NCBI GenBank assembly: GCA_900553365.1
Contig: USDL01000014.1
Coordinates: 1-35,010, forward strand
Reading direction: 5' to 3'
From: an uncultured Clostridium sp.
Lineage (GTDB): Bacteria; Bacillota; Clostridia; TANB77; CAG-508
Length of the DNA: 35,010 bases
The notes under the pieces were generated by a model that worked only from the letters and a program-made list of their open reading frames with translations, ran no database searches and was not told where the DNA came from. The position numbers and the translations under genes are program-made. This document shows positions 1 to 7,543 of the stretch, one piece after another (the stretch's first letter is position 1; each line of letters begins with the position of its first letter).

Positions 1-134
1 ACTTTTGGTTTTCTCCAAATTTTTGGTTTAGTACGAATCGTTGGTTAGACGATTCAAAAACTCATTTAAAGGATTTTATTGTTTATTTTTCAATGTACTT
101 CGTTCTCTTTTTCTTAAACTCGAGAACGCTCATT
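1..134 (-). promoter_or_regulatory. Probable rRNA operon leader (16S gene off the left edge)
   Basis: On the minus strand this is the transcribed stretch after the promoter at 135-163 and it runs off the window. It holds no plausible ORF. A hairpin can form between CGTTCTC and GAGAACG (101-128), followed by ATTGAAAAATAAACAATAAA-like text, which resembles the leaders upstream of clostridial 16S genes. The two strong tandem promoters upstream support an rRNA operon. The 16S gene itself is not visible, so this is inference; another highly expressed RNA or gene is possible. Confidence 0.5.
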
Positions 135-163
135 ATTTTACCATTTTTATTTTGCTTTGTCAA
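135..163 (-). promoter_or_regulatory. Promoter P2 of the leftward (putative rRNA) operon
   Basis: Minus strand: -35 TTGACA (158-163), 17-nt spacer, -10 TAAAAT (135-140). This is the proximal of two promoters firing leftward. Confidence 0.75.
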
Positions 164-202
164 TAGTTTTTTGAAATATTTTTTATTTTTTTCAAATAAA
201 AA

Positions 203-250
203 AATTAGTAATTTTTATGATGTTTTTGTATTGTAGAAACATTACTAATT
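203..250 (-). terminator. Terminator-like hairpin between tandem promoters P1 and P2
   Basis: A perfect 10-bp inverted repeat (aattagtaat at 203-212, attactaatt at 241-250) with a 28-nt loop is followed on the minus strand by a run of seven T. It would act on RNA started at P1 before P2 is reached, as an attenuator or partial terminator. The long loop makes efficiency uncertain. Confidence 0.45.
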
Positions 251-301
251 ATACATATTTCATATAACTAAATCTTCATGTGTTCTGCTTGGTACTTTTC
301 T

Positions 302-330
302 ATGATACTACTTTTTTCGTCGTCTGTCAA
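302..330 (-). promoter_or_regulatory. Promoter P1 of the leftward (putative rRNA) operon
   Basis: Minus strand: -35 TTGACA (325-330), 17-nt spacer, -10 TATCAT (302-307). This is the distal member of a tandem pair with 135-163. Tandem strong promoters are typical of bacterial rRNA operons. Confidence 0.7.
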
Positions 331-451
331 CACTTTTTTGAAAAAATTTTAAAAAAGTTTTTTGGCCCTTTTTAGCTTGTTTTTTTTCATTAATTTCTAA
401 TAAATAATTATATAATTTTTCCTTTTGAATATACTTTCTTGAGGGGTCTTT

Positions 452-685
452 ATGGGAAACAAAGGGTTAGATTTTAAGCATAAAGAAGTTATTAATATTG
501 TAGATGGTAGGAGGCTAGGTTTTGTGCAAGATGTGAATGCCAATTTAGAAACTGGCATTATTACTTCTATTGTTGTTCCTGGCAATAATAGATTGTTTAA
601 TGTGTTTTCTTCAAATGATATTGTAATTCCTTGGCAAAACATTAAGTGTATTGGTGATGATATTATATTGGTTGAAATAAATTAA
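452..685 (+). CDS. YlmC/YmxH-family PRC-barrel sporulation protein
   Basis: A 77-residue protein with the compact single PRC-barrel pattern of the YlmC/YmxH family: EVINIVDGRRLGFVQDV at the first strands, then the ETGIITSIVVPG turn, and a closing IPWQNIKCIGDDIILVE strand. Family members are small proteins common in endospore formers; their biochemical role is poorly known and PRC barrels usually mediate protein or RNA contacts. The ATG at 452 has a GAGGGG ribosome binding site at 441-446, five bases upstream. It is one of only two plus-strand genes here, diverging from the leftward operon at the left edge. Its stop is followed directly by a terminator hairpin. Confidence 0.85.
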   Translation: MGNKGLDFKHKEVINIVDGRRLGFVQDVNANLETGIITSIVVPGNNRLFNVFSSNDIVIPWQNIKCIGDDIILVEIN

Positions 686-713
686 GACCAGGGCATTAGC
701 CCTGATCTTTCTT
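686..713. terminator. Terminator shared by the PRC-barrel gene and the 186-aa gene
   Basis: A 9-bp stem with one mismatch (686-694 with 699-707) and an ATTA loop is followed by tttctt on the plus strand. It also contains the stop codon of the convergent minus-strand gene (696-698), so the two genes converge on one hairpin. Confidence 0.7.
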
Positions 714-1256
714 ATTTTCGCTACGGAAGTATTCGATGGTTTCCCAAAACTTGATTACCTTTTGGCTTTGTTCCTTGCTTAAGGATTTTTCCTTGAGAAG
801 TGTAACAATATCATCAGTAACCCAGCTTTCAACTATAGCTTTGTAGATAACTCGATTCAATAAAGCTATAGTAATGAAGTTTTTAGTTGCAAAATCATTT
901 TTATGATATTTGCAGTTTGCGTATTCAGTTGTCCAAGTTATTGCCTGCTCTTTGGGAGGCATATACTGCCGCCTTTTTAATAAAAGGTAGTCATAATGTT
1001 TCTTGGACCGCTGTTTTCCAGCTTCAGCTGCTTTTACTTGAGAATTATATGCCGCTTTTGCTGCCATTTGCTCTACTGTTTTGTCATCAACAATGTTTTC
1101 AATTACCGCCTTTTCTAAGGCAGTATAAAAGGTGCCTTTGCTAATTGCATATTCTCTTGAAAAATAGTCATGAGAATATGCAAAATCTGTTTGTGCGTAT
1201 TGGGTAGCTATTTCTGCAATTTTCTTCCGAGAAAGGTCCCTTACTGTCTTTTTCAT
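696..1256 (-). CDS. Unknown 186-aa protein with a possible helix-turn-helix
   Basis: I do not recognise this protein. It is hydrophilic and basic, predicted mostly helical, and has no signal peptide or membrane segment. Residues around 30-55 (SREYAISKGTFYTALEKAVI) look like a helix-turn-helix, followed by a Lys/Ala/Arg-rich stretch (VKAAEAGKQRSKKHY), so nucleic-acid binding is possible but unproven. It has its own strong promoter (1301-1329) and a GGGAGA ribosome binding site about nine bases before the ATG at 1256, so it is a real, independently expressed gene. It converges with the PRC-barrel gene. It could be a phage- or element-derived gene, but no other mobile-element gene is adjacent. 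Confidence 0.7.
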   Translation of the reverse strand: MKKTVRDLSRKKIAEIATQYAQTDFAYSHDYFSREYAISKGTFYTALEKAVIENIVDDKTVEQMAAKAAYNSQVKAAEAGKQRSKKHYDYLLLKRRQYMPPKEQAITWTTEYANCKYHKNDFATKNFITIALLNRVIYKAIVESWVTDDIVTLLKEKSLSKEQSQKVIKFWETIEYFRSENKKDQG

Positions 1257-1300
1257 TTTGCTATTCTCCCTTCGAAAATAAAATGTTGGTTTACTCGTAT

Positions 1301-1329
1301 ATTATATCATTGTTGGAACATTATGTCAA
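1301..1329 (-). promoter_or_regulatory. Near-consensus promoter of the 186-aa gene
   Basis: Minus strand: -35 TTGACA (1324-1329), 17-nt spacer, -10 TATAAT (1301-1306). This is a perfect match to the housekeeping consensus, about 45 nt upstream of the start codon. Confidence 0.8.
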
Positions 1330-1343
1330 TTTGTTTTATTTAA

Positions 1344-1787
1344 CTATTTTGATAGTAATTTCTTTACAGCGTCGCTTATTGTTTTTCCATCTGCTGCTGC
1401 TCCTATTTTTTCTTTTGCAGCTTTCATAACTGTTCCCATATCTTTCATGTTTGTTGCTCCAGTTTCTGCAATTACTTCATTTACTATTTTTTCAACTTCT
1501 TCAGCAGATAATTGTTTTGGTAAATATTCTGTTAGTATTTCTATTTCTTCTTTATTTTGTTTAATTAAATCTTCTCTTCCACTTTTTTCAAATTCAATTT
1601 CTGCATCTTTTCTCTTTTTAGCTTCTTTTGCAATTATTTCAATTACCTGCTCGTCTGTTAGTTCTATTTGTTTATCTTTTTCAACTTGTAAAACGGCTGC
1701 TCTTACCATTTGTACTGTGTTTTTTCTAACTAAATTTTTATCCTTCATTGCTTCTTTTAAATCATTTAGTAATTTTTCTTTAATCAT
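1344..1787 (-). CDS. yqeY: GatB/YqeY domain protein
   Basis: A 147-residue protein matching the YqeY family from end to end. It starts with the KEKLLNDLKEAMKDKNLVRKN helix, has the variable helical linker with ITDEQVIEIIAKEAKKR-like text, and closes with the domain shared with the GatB C-terminus (LTEYLPKQLSAEEVEKIV, then GAADGKTISDAVKKLL). In GatB this tail domain contacts tRNA during amidation; the role of stand-alone YqeY is unclear. The length is normal. The ATG at 1787 has a GGAGGA ribosome binding site and its own promoter (1819-1847). It is followed in the same direction by the 186-aa gene, which has a separate promoter. Confidence 0.9.
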   Translation of the reverse strand: MIKEKLLNDLKEAMKDKNLVRKNTVQMVRAAVLQVEKDKQIELTDEQVIEIIAKEAKKRKDAEIEFEKSGREDLIKQNKEEIEILTEYLPKQLSAEEVEKIVNEVIAETGATNMKDMGTVMKAAKEKIGAAADGKTISDAVKKLLSK

Positions 1788-1818
1788 AATTAATCATCCT
1801 CCAATAAAATTTAGATAT

Positions 1819-1847
1819 AATATATCACAAACTACTTGATTTATCAA
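1819..1847 (-). promoter_or_regulatory. Probable promoter of yqeY
   Basis: Minus strand: -35 TTGATA (1842-1847), 17-nt spacer, -10 TATATT (1819-1824), located just after the tRNA-Pro terminator. Confidence 0.5.
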
Positions 1848-1856
1848 GGTTTATGC

Positions 1857-1887
1857 AAAAAGAAACCACTTAAATTTTAAGTGATTT
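1857..1887 (-). terminator. Terminator downstream of tRNA-Pro
   Basis: A 7-bp stem (1867-1873 with 1877-1883) is followed on the minus strand by GG and then TTTCTTTTT. It ends the tRNA-Pro transcript. Confidence 0.6.
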
Positions 1888-1895
1888 CTTTTAAT

Positions 1896-1971
1896 TGGTC
1901 GGGGTGACACGGATCGAACGTGCGACCTCATGGTCCCAAACCACGCGCTCTACCAACTGAGCCACACCCCG
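1896..1971 (-). tRNA. tRNA-Pro (anticodon TGG)
   Basis: Read on the minus strand it begins CGGGGTG and ends CACCCCG-A-CCA with CCA encoded. The D-arm, the anticodon loop TTTGGGA (anticodon TGG), and the T-loop TTCGATC are all present. The length is 76 nt and the acceptor pairs perfectly. Confidence 0.95.
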
Positions 1972-2117
1972 TTTAAAATGTACTTGAATATAATATCACA
2001 TTTTCATGCGTTTTGCAAGTATTTTTCGAAATTTTTTTAATTTTTTGATAGTTAGTGTTTAAAACACATTAAAATCTGTTATTAATAAATATATAATAAC
2101 ACTTGATTTTTAGCTAG

Positions 2118-2194
<77 letters not shown>

Positions 2195-2383
2195 TTAAAT
2201 ACGTTTCTCAACGCATTTATTATTATACTAGCTTTTTTTATGTTTTTCAAGTATTTTTATAATTTTTCTCAAACTTATTGTTACAGCTTAGGTTAAGTTT
2301 TTAGCAAGTAGCCAAGTTTGAAATGTTTTATTATTTATTCCAAGTGAATATACTTATTCCAAGCTTTTCCATTTTTTTAATTT

Positions 2384-2761
2384 TTATTCATCTATTAATA
2401 TAGTTACTGTTGCTACTGCATATTCTTTGCAGTGAGATATGCTTATATCTATGCTTTTTATTTGTTCAAATTCTATTTTTAAGAACTCTATTTTAGGATT
2501 TCCGTTTTCATCATTTATAATTTGTGCGTCCTTCCAAGATATTCCAAACCTTTCTGGCAGTAAAGTTGAAACTGCTTTGTAGATTGCTTCCTTTGCTGCA
2601 AATCTACCAGCATAATGGCTGTATTTGGCATTTTTTTTGCTCTCACAATAAGCTATTTCTGCTTCTGTGTATATTAAATTTAAGAAATTTTCTCCGTTTC
2701 TTTCTATAGATTTTTTTATTCTTTCTATTTCAATTATATCTGTTCCACATAAAATGTGCAT
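2384..2761 (-). CDS. acpS: Holo-[acyl-carrier-protein] synthase
   Basis: AcpS transfers the 4'-phosphopantetheine group of coenzyme A to the serine of apo-ACP, activating it for fatty acid synthesis. At 125 residues it has the usual bacterial AcpS length. Visible motifs are GTDIIEIERI at residues 6-15 with the metal-binding Asp8, and GRFAAKEAIYKA at 52-63 with the second metal ligand Glu58. The C-terminal ISISHCKEYAVATV strand is also typical. The ATG at 2761 has an AGGAAA ribosome binding site. The gene sits just after the terminator of the pilin-like gene, with no clear promoter of its own, so it may depend on read-through. Confidence 0.93.
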   Translation of the reverse strand: MHILCGTDIIEIERIKKSIERNGENFLNLIYTEAEIAYCESKKNAKYSHYAGRFAAKEAIYKAVSTLLPERFGISWKDAQIINDENGNPKIEFLKIEFEQIKSIDISISHCKEYAVATVTILIDE

Positions 2762-2785
2762 TTAATTTTTTCCTGCCTTTCTAAA

Positions 2786-2813
2786 ATTTCTGGCAATTTT
2801 AATTGCCAGAAAT
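2786..2813 (-). terminator. Hairpin downstream of the DGR-like variable gene
   Basis: A perfect 13-bp inverted repeat (2786-2798 with 2801-2813) with a two-base loop lies just after the pilin-like gene; on the minus strand it is followed by TTTAG. It likely acts as a terminator. It lies about 70 bp downstream of the variable block; in studied DGRs a hairpin downstream of the variable repeat aids target recognition, but here the distance and stem differ, so that role is speculative. Confidence 0.6.
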
Positions 2814-2820
2814 GTTCCTT

Positions 2821-4044
2821 TTATTCTTTTATTGTGTATCCGCTCGTTTCATCATAAGATAATTTGATACCAGATTGTAGATAAACTACGGGACGAACAC
2901 CGTTATAGTCGCTGTCAGTGTAGCCATAAGAGTTGCACAAGTCGTAGTTGTAGCCATCGCCGCCAGAACTACCCACATAGCACGCGGCGAAGCCCACATA
3001 ATCAGAGCTAAAGTTAAGATTACGCGAAGCCAGCCAGTAGTTGGTATCCGCCTTGCTTACGCTTGTATATAAAGTTTTGCTTCCGCTATAAGTATATTGA
3101 TACATTGTTGCACTTGAGTTTGATTCTGTTAATTCATTCCATGTATGGCTTGCTTCTGTTTCTTGAGTTGAATTACTTGCGTCTAGTGCCATATATTTGA
3201 ATGTGCTATATTCTCCTCCTGTTGTACTTGTTCCATCTGGTGTTTTATTTGCTGCATATCTATATACTTTTGCTTCTGTATCTCCACTATGTGTTTCTAA
3301 GGCATACGTATATGTTGCTGTTCTGGTTAATTCTCCATATCCTAAATCTTCCATTTTAAAGCTTCTGCCTCCACTTGAGGTAAATTTAGCCCTATCTGCA
3401 TATTTGCCATGTCCATATATTGCTCCTATTTTATTAAGTTCATTTACAAAATTTGTATAGCCTGTTTGTCCTTGCAACCTCAAATATGTAAAACCACTAC
3501 TTGTATATCCTCCACTTGTTGGCTGTACTATGTTTTTTGTAGTTATTTTTATTTGATTTCCTTCTCCACCTAATACTATCCACTCTATTCCGCTATTATT
3601 TACAACTGAATATGTTGCGTCTGAATCTGATGAGTTTGTGCTTCCTCTTGTTGTTTTTAATGAGGTATAGCTTGGCATTGTTGAAAATGCATTTCCATTT
3701 GTATCTAAATATTCATGGTAATTTATTGGTGCTCCTATTACTAGCTCTAGGCCGCACTTTGAGCATTTGTTATCCACAAAGTCATGTTCTCCGCAGGAAT
3801 CTATTTTTTGTTGTTTCTCTATATCGTCTATTCTTCCCATTATTGTTTCTGCTTGGTCTAATTGGTCTTTTTCTCTCTCATTTGTTGCTTTTGCTGTTTT
3901 TTCTGCATGGCCTATTAAATCGCTGTCTATTGCATATTTTATGCCAAACCTAAGTAACACTATTATTATTGCTACTACTACCATTAATCCTATTAGTGTT
4001 ATTCCTTTGTTGTTTTGTAAAGCTTTGGCGTTTGTTTTTCTCAT
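2821..4044 (-). CDS. Pilin-like anchored protein with a DGR-type variable C-terminus
   Basis: A 407-residue protein. Residues 13-33 (KGITLIGLMVVVAIIIVLL) resemble a type IV prepilin leader and helix, with cleavage expected after Gly14, but the usual Glu at mature position 5 is Gly. A helical stretch follows, then a CxxH...CxxC zinc-ribbon-like motif (Cys84, His87, Cys94, Cys97). The large extracellular part ends in a block with YWLASR (about 336-341) and GVRPVV (382-387), a pattern I know from C-terminal domains of DGR target proteins and related surface proteins in gut Firmicutes. Residues 329-388 are encoded by DNA that is about 50% G+C (hand count 90 of 180) against about 36% in the 180 bp just upstream in the gene, and 49 of 60 codons end in C or T. 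It has a consensus promoter, an AGGAGG site and its own terminator. The function is inferred to be a displayed, diversified binding protein. Confidence 0.75.
   Translation of the reverse strand: MRKTNAKALQNNKGITLIGLMVVVAIIIVLLRFGIKYAIDSDLIGHAEKTAKATNEREKDQLDQAETIMGRIDDIEKQQKIDSCGEHDFVDNKCSKCGLELVIGAPINYHEYLDTNGNAFSTMPSYTSLKTTRGSTNSSDSDATYSVVNNSGIEWIVLGGEGNQIKITTKNIVQPTSGGYTSSGFTYLRLQGQTGYTNFVNELNKIGAIYGHGKYADRAKFTSSGGRSFKMEDLGYGELTRTATYTYALETHSGDTEAKVYRYAANKTPDGTSTTGGEYSTFKYMALDASNSTQETEASHTWNELTESNSSATMYQYTYSGSKTLYTSVSKADTNYWLASRNLNFSSDYVGFAACYVGSSGGDGYNYDLCNSYGYTDSDYNGVRPVVYLQSGIKLSYDETSGYTIKE
2873..3060 (-). repeat. Candidate DGR variable repeat (VR)
   Basis: This block inside the pilin-like gene stands out in base composition and codon choice (GCG, CGT, CTG, GTG, CCC), although the genome is AT-rich. 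It encodes a Gly/Asn/Tyr/Ser/Asp-rich stretch between the conserved anchors NYWLASR and GVRPVV. Most codons are NNC or NNT, the outcome expected when AAY codons of a template repeat are mutated at adenines. No second copy and no reverse transcriptase lie in this window, so the template must be elsewhere if the call is right. Confidence 0.6.
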
Positions 4045-4098
4045 TATTTTTTTCCTCCTTTAATTGCTTTTTTTAGAGCATTTTTTCTTTTTAAGTTT

Positions 4099-4127
4099 AT
4101 TTTATGATATTTTATAGTTATTGTCAA
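4099..4127 (-). promoter_or_regulatory. Promoter of the pilin-like variable gene
   Basis: Minus strand: -35 TTGACA (4122-4127), 17-nt spacer, -10 TAAAAT (4099-4104). It is followed by an AGGAGG ribosome binding site nine bases before the ATG at 4044. Confidence 0.75.
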
Positions 4128-4154
4128 TGGATTTTCAAGTAAAAAGGTAAAGTA

Positions 4155-5645
4155 TTATTTTGTATAATATATTCCTTCATCTGCTAGGTGCCATTCTCCT
4201 ATAAAGTCTATATAAATACTACTATCTAGGTTTACCTCAGGCTCTAGTACTACTTTTCCGCCTTTATCTATTGAGCCCCATAATCCATTTTGTTTTATTG
4301 CTGAGTATCCATATTTGTTTTGTTCTTTTGCTTCATCATATATATAGTTTACTACTACATTTCCTTGGCTATCAACAAATCCATATTTGCCATCTTTTTT
4401 GCTTACATATAGTGTATTTTTGGTTAAGATGTCTTTTGTTTGTTTTTCTTCAAATTTGTATGTGTAATATTTGTCTTGTCCGTCTATTCTGGCTTTTATA
4501 TAGTCTTCTTCAAATACAAATAGTCCTTTTAGTTTTTCGGTTAAATTGCTATCAAATATTACTGTTTCGGTTTCGGTTTTATCTGCTATTATTATGTTTT
4601 TGCTTTCCCAATATGTCATGCTTAAATATTCTAGTGGTATTAGGCTTGTGTTATCTGTGTTTATTATTCCATATTTTGAATTTATTTTTGCAATATAGTA
4701 TACTGAAAATGCGTATTGTAAATCTTCGTAAGATGGCTCTATTTTTACCGCTCCTGCTGTTGTTATTATTCCATATTTGCCATCTTTTTGTACTATTACA
4801 TAGTCTCCTTTTACATAAGTGTAATCATCAAAGCTATTATTTATTATTTCACCTTTTTTGTTTACTAAGTTCCATTTGTCTTCTATTTTTGCTGCGTATA
4901 TTTCGTTGCTATTTATATATTTTATTTCTTTATATGTTGGTGCTACTATTATTGTGCTACTTGTTGATATAATTCCTTGGTTATCATTTTCGTCTACTAT
5001 TATATATTCGTTTTTGTATCCTTCTTTTAGTATTCTTACATCTTTGTATTCTACTGGAACTATAATTTGACCAACATTGTTTACTATTCCAACTTTGTTG
5101 TCTTTTCTTACTAATAGGTTTTCTTCTACGCTTTTTAGTGCTGTAATGCTATCATATTCACAGCCTAAAAGCTTTTTTCCTTCTAAGTCTATTAGTCCAT
5201 ATTTTCCGTTTTTAGATACTCTTAATGTGTTTTTTTCATACCAGATGTTTTGCTTTGAGTCAAAGTTTTCTATGGTTTCTACTGTGTCATATTCTGTAAA
5301 TAGGTTTTCTTGTTTTTCATTTAAAATTTTTGTTTTGTATTCTCCTGTTTCTTCGTTTACATCATATATGCATACAAATACTGCTTTTTCTGGGTTTGGG
5401 ATGGTTATCATTTCATTGTATTCCGTATTTATTATTGTTTCGCCTTTATTGTTTATTACTCCCCATTTGCCATTTGTATAAGCTGAGAAATATGTTATTT
5501 TTTCTATGTTTATTTTTTCTGCTTCTTTGCTTAATATTTTGTTGATTGTTATTATTATCATTATTATTACTGCAATAGTTATTATTGTTCCAAATACTTT
5601 TTTTAGGTTTAGTTTTGGTTCATCGTATCTTTTTCCTTTTCCCAT
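4155..5645 (-). CDS. Membrane-anchored WG-repeat protein
   Basis: A 496-residue protein with one N-terminal membrane segment (about residues 17-37) and a long outside part made of WG (KWG-type) repeats. Visible units include GKWGVINNKGETI, GKYGLIDLEGKKL, NKVGIVNNVGQII, DKWNLVNKKGEII, GKYGIITTAGAVK, SKYGIINTDNTSL, GKYGFVDSQGNVV and GLWGSIDKGGKVV. Such repeats form beta-rich solenoid or propeller-like domains in surface proteins; no enzymatic function is implied. The ATG at 5645 follows a GGAGGT ribosome binding site. It lies downstream of the thrS terminator in the same direction and I see no clear promoter. No terminator separates it from the promoter of the pilin-like gene downstream. Confidence 0.85.
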   Translation of the reverse strand: MGKGKRYDEPKLNLKKVFGTIITIAVIIMIIITINKILSKEAEKINIEKITYFSAYTNGKWGVINNKGETIINTEYNEMITIPNPEKAVFVCIYDVNEETGEYKTKILNEKQENLFTEYDTVETIENFDSKQNIWYEKNTLRVSKNGKYGLIDLEGKKLLGCEYDSITALKSVEENLLVRKDNKVGIVNNVGQIIVPVEYKDVRILKEGYKNEYIIVDENDNQGIISTSSTIIVAPTYKEIKYINSNEIYAAKIEDKWNLVNKKGEIINNSFDDYTYVKGDYVIVQKDGKYGIITTAGAVKIEPSYEDLQYAFSVYYIAKINSKYGIINTDNTSLIPLEYLSMTYWESKNIIIADKTETETVIFDSNLTEKLKGLFVFEEDYIKARIDGQDKYYTYKFEEKQTKDILTKNTLYVSKKDGKYGFVDSQGNVVVNYIYDEAKEQNKYGYSAIKQNGLWGSIDKGGKVVLEPEVNLDSSIYIDFIGEWHLADEGIYYTK

Positions 5646-5692
5646 CTTATTACCTCCAGGTTTTTATTTTTTTCTATTTGCTTATTTTTAAA

Positions 5693-5719
5693 AATAAGCC
5701 CAATCTCGTCGGGCTTATT
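5693..5719 (-). terminator. Terminator downstream of thrS
   Basis: A perfect 9-bp stem (5693-5701 with 5711-5719, AATAAGCCC/GGGCTTATT) with a 9-nt loop is followed by TTTA on the minus strand, about 40 bp after the thrS stop. Confidence 0.75.
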
Positions 5720-5761
5720 AATGTAAATGTGTATGGTAGTTAGAAACATCTGCCCTTTAGT

Positions 5762-7531
5762 TTATTTGAAGCTTTTTGTTTCTTCATGTATTTTGTTTAT
5801 AAATTCTTGTGTTGGCATTTGGCCAATGTCTCCTTCTTTTCTTGAACGTACTCCTACTGCATTTGCCTCTATTTCTTTATCTCCTAGGATTAGCATATAT
5901 GGTACTTTTTGCATTGTTGCTTCTCTTATTTTGTAGCCTATTTTTTCGTCTCTTTCATCTAGTTCTACTCTTATATCATTGTCTTCAAGTTCTTGTTTTA
6001 CTTTTTCTGCGTATTCTCTATGTGCTTCTGATATTGGTAAAATCTTTACTTGTACTGGTGCTAGCCATGTTGGTAAGATTCCTTTTGTTTCTTCTAGGTA
6101 GTATGCTATAAATCTATCTATGCTTCCTAGAATTGCTCTGTGCAAAACTACTGGTGTTTTTTTGTTGCCGTCTTTGTCAATGTATGATAGGTTGAATTTC
6201 ATTGGTAGGCAGAAGTCTAGTTGGCAAGTTGATAAGGTGTATTCGTTTCCAACTGCTGGTCTTACTTGTACATCTAGTTTTGGTCCATAAAATGCTGCTT
6301 CTCCAACTTTTTCTACATAGTCTATTCCTATATCGTCTAGAACTTGTCTTAATGTATTTTCTGCACTATCCCACATTTGGTCATCTGGGTGATATTTTAC
6401 TTTGTCTGCTGGATCTCTTAGTGATAATTCAAAGTGGTAGTCTGTAATGTTTAGTTCTTTATATACTTCAAGAATTAGGTCAACTACTGATTTGAATTCT
6501 GATTCTATTTGTTCTGGTGTTACAAATAGGTGGGCATCATTTTGGCAGAAAGTTCTTACTCTTTCAATTCCTTTTAGTGTTCCGCTTGATTCAAATCTAC
6601 AGTCTCTTGCAATTTCTCCTATTCTAATTGGTAGATCTCTATATGAGTGTATTGTGTTTGCATATATCATCATGTGGTGTGGGCAATTCATTGGTCTTAA
6701 TACAAATTCTTCTCCTTCAACTTCCATTTTAGGGAACATATTATCTTTGTAGTGTTCCCAATGTCCTGATGTTTTGTATAGTTCTACTGAAGCTAGTGGT
6801 GGTGTTAAAACGTGTTTGTAATCTAATTTTCTTTCTTTTCTTTTTATGTAGTTTTCTAATAGTTCCCATACTACATAGCCATTTGGTAAATACATTGGTA
6901 GGCCTTTTCCTACTAAGTCGTGTGTCATAAATATGTTTAGTTCTTTGCCAAGTTTTCTATGGTCTCTTTGTTTTGCTTCTTCTAGTTTTTGCATGTATTC
7001 TTCAAGTTCTGATGCTTTTGGGAAAGATATTCCATATACTCTTTGAAGTGATTTATTTTTTGAGTCTCCTCTCCAATATGCTGCTGATTTTGATGTTAGT
7101 TTTATTGCTTTAACTTTTCCTGTTGATGGCAAATGTGGTCCACGGCATAAGTCTACAAATTCACCTTGTTGGTAGAATGATATTACTTCACCTTCTGGTA
7201 ATTCTTTTATTAGTTCTACTTTGTATGGTTCTTCTCTTTCTTGCATTAGTTTTATTGCTTCTTCTCTTGGTAGTTCAAATCTTTCTATTTTTAGGTCTTC
7301 TTTTATTATTTTTTTCATTTCTTCTTCTAAAGCTGCAATGTCTTCTTCTGTGAATGGATTTTCTGTGTCAAAATCATAGTAAAATCCTTTTTCTATTGCT
7401 GGACCTATTGTTAGTTTTGTTGATGGATATAGTCTTTTTACAGCTTGTGCTAGTATGTGTGCTGTTGTATGCCAATACATACTTTCTTCTACTTCCATTG
7501 TTTTTCCGCCTTCTAATTTTATTTTAAACAT
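5762..7531 (-). CDS. thrS: Threonyl-tRNA synthetase lacking most of the TGS domain
   Basis: Charges tRNA-Thr with threonine. The 589-residue protein is about 50 residues shorter than the E. coli enzyme because the N-terminal TGS domain is reduced to about 15 residues. The editing domain begins at HTTAH (21-25) with its distal CRGPH at 129-133. The class II catalytic core has motif 2 and the zinc ligands Cys283 (MNCPHHM), His334 (NDAHLFV) and His464 (VLHRAILGS), whose spacing fits the E. coli enzyme. The C-terminal anticodon-binding domain starts near residue 490 (APVQVKILPIS). The ATG at 7531 has an AGGAGAG site and lies 12 bp after the DUF84 gene, so both are one operon. I see no T-box leader upstream; a TGS-less form is known in several clostridia. 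Confidence 0.95.
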   Translation of the reverse strand: MFKIKLEGGKTMEVEESMYWHTTAHILAQAVKRLYPSTKLTIGPAIEKGFYYDFDTENPFTEEDIAALEEEMKKIIKEDLKIERFELPREEAIKLMQEREEPYKVELIKELPEGEVISFYQQGEFVDLCRGPHLPSTGKVKAIKLTSKSAAYWRGDSKNKSLQRVYGISFPKASELEEYMQKLEEAKQRDHRKLGKELNIFMTHDLVGKGLPMYLPNGYVVWELLENYIKRKERKLDYKHVLTPPLASVELYKTSGHWEHYKDNMFPKMEVEGEEFVLRPMNCPHHMMIYANTIHSYRDLPIRIGEIARDCRFESSGTLKGIERVRTFCQNDAHLFVTPEQIESEFKSVVDLILEVYKELNITDYHFELSLRDPADKVKYHPDDQMWDSAENTLRQVLDDIGIDYVEKVGEAAFYGPKLDVQVRPAVGNEYTLSTCQLDFCLPMKFNLSYIDKDGNKKTPVVLHRAILGSIDRFIAYYLEETKGILPTWLAPVQVKILPISEAHREYAEKVKQELEDNDIRVELDERDEKIGYKIREATMQKVPYMLILGDKEIEANAVGVRSRKEGDIGQMPTQEFINKIHEETKSFK

Positions 7532-7543
7532 AATTAATCTCTC

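Noticed and set aside
2335..2365. Short direct repeat tattccaag upstream of the tRNA-Arg/acpS gap
   Set aside because: Only nine bases, twice, in AT-rich DNA; chance is sufficient.
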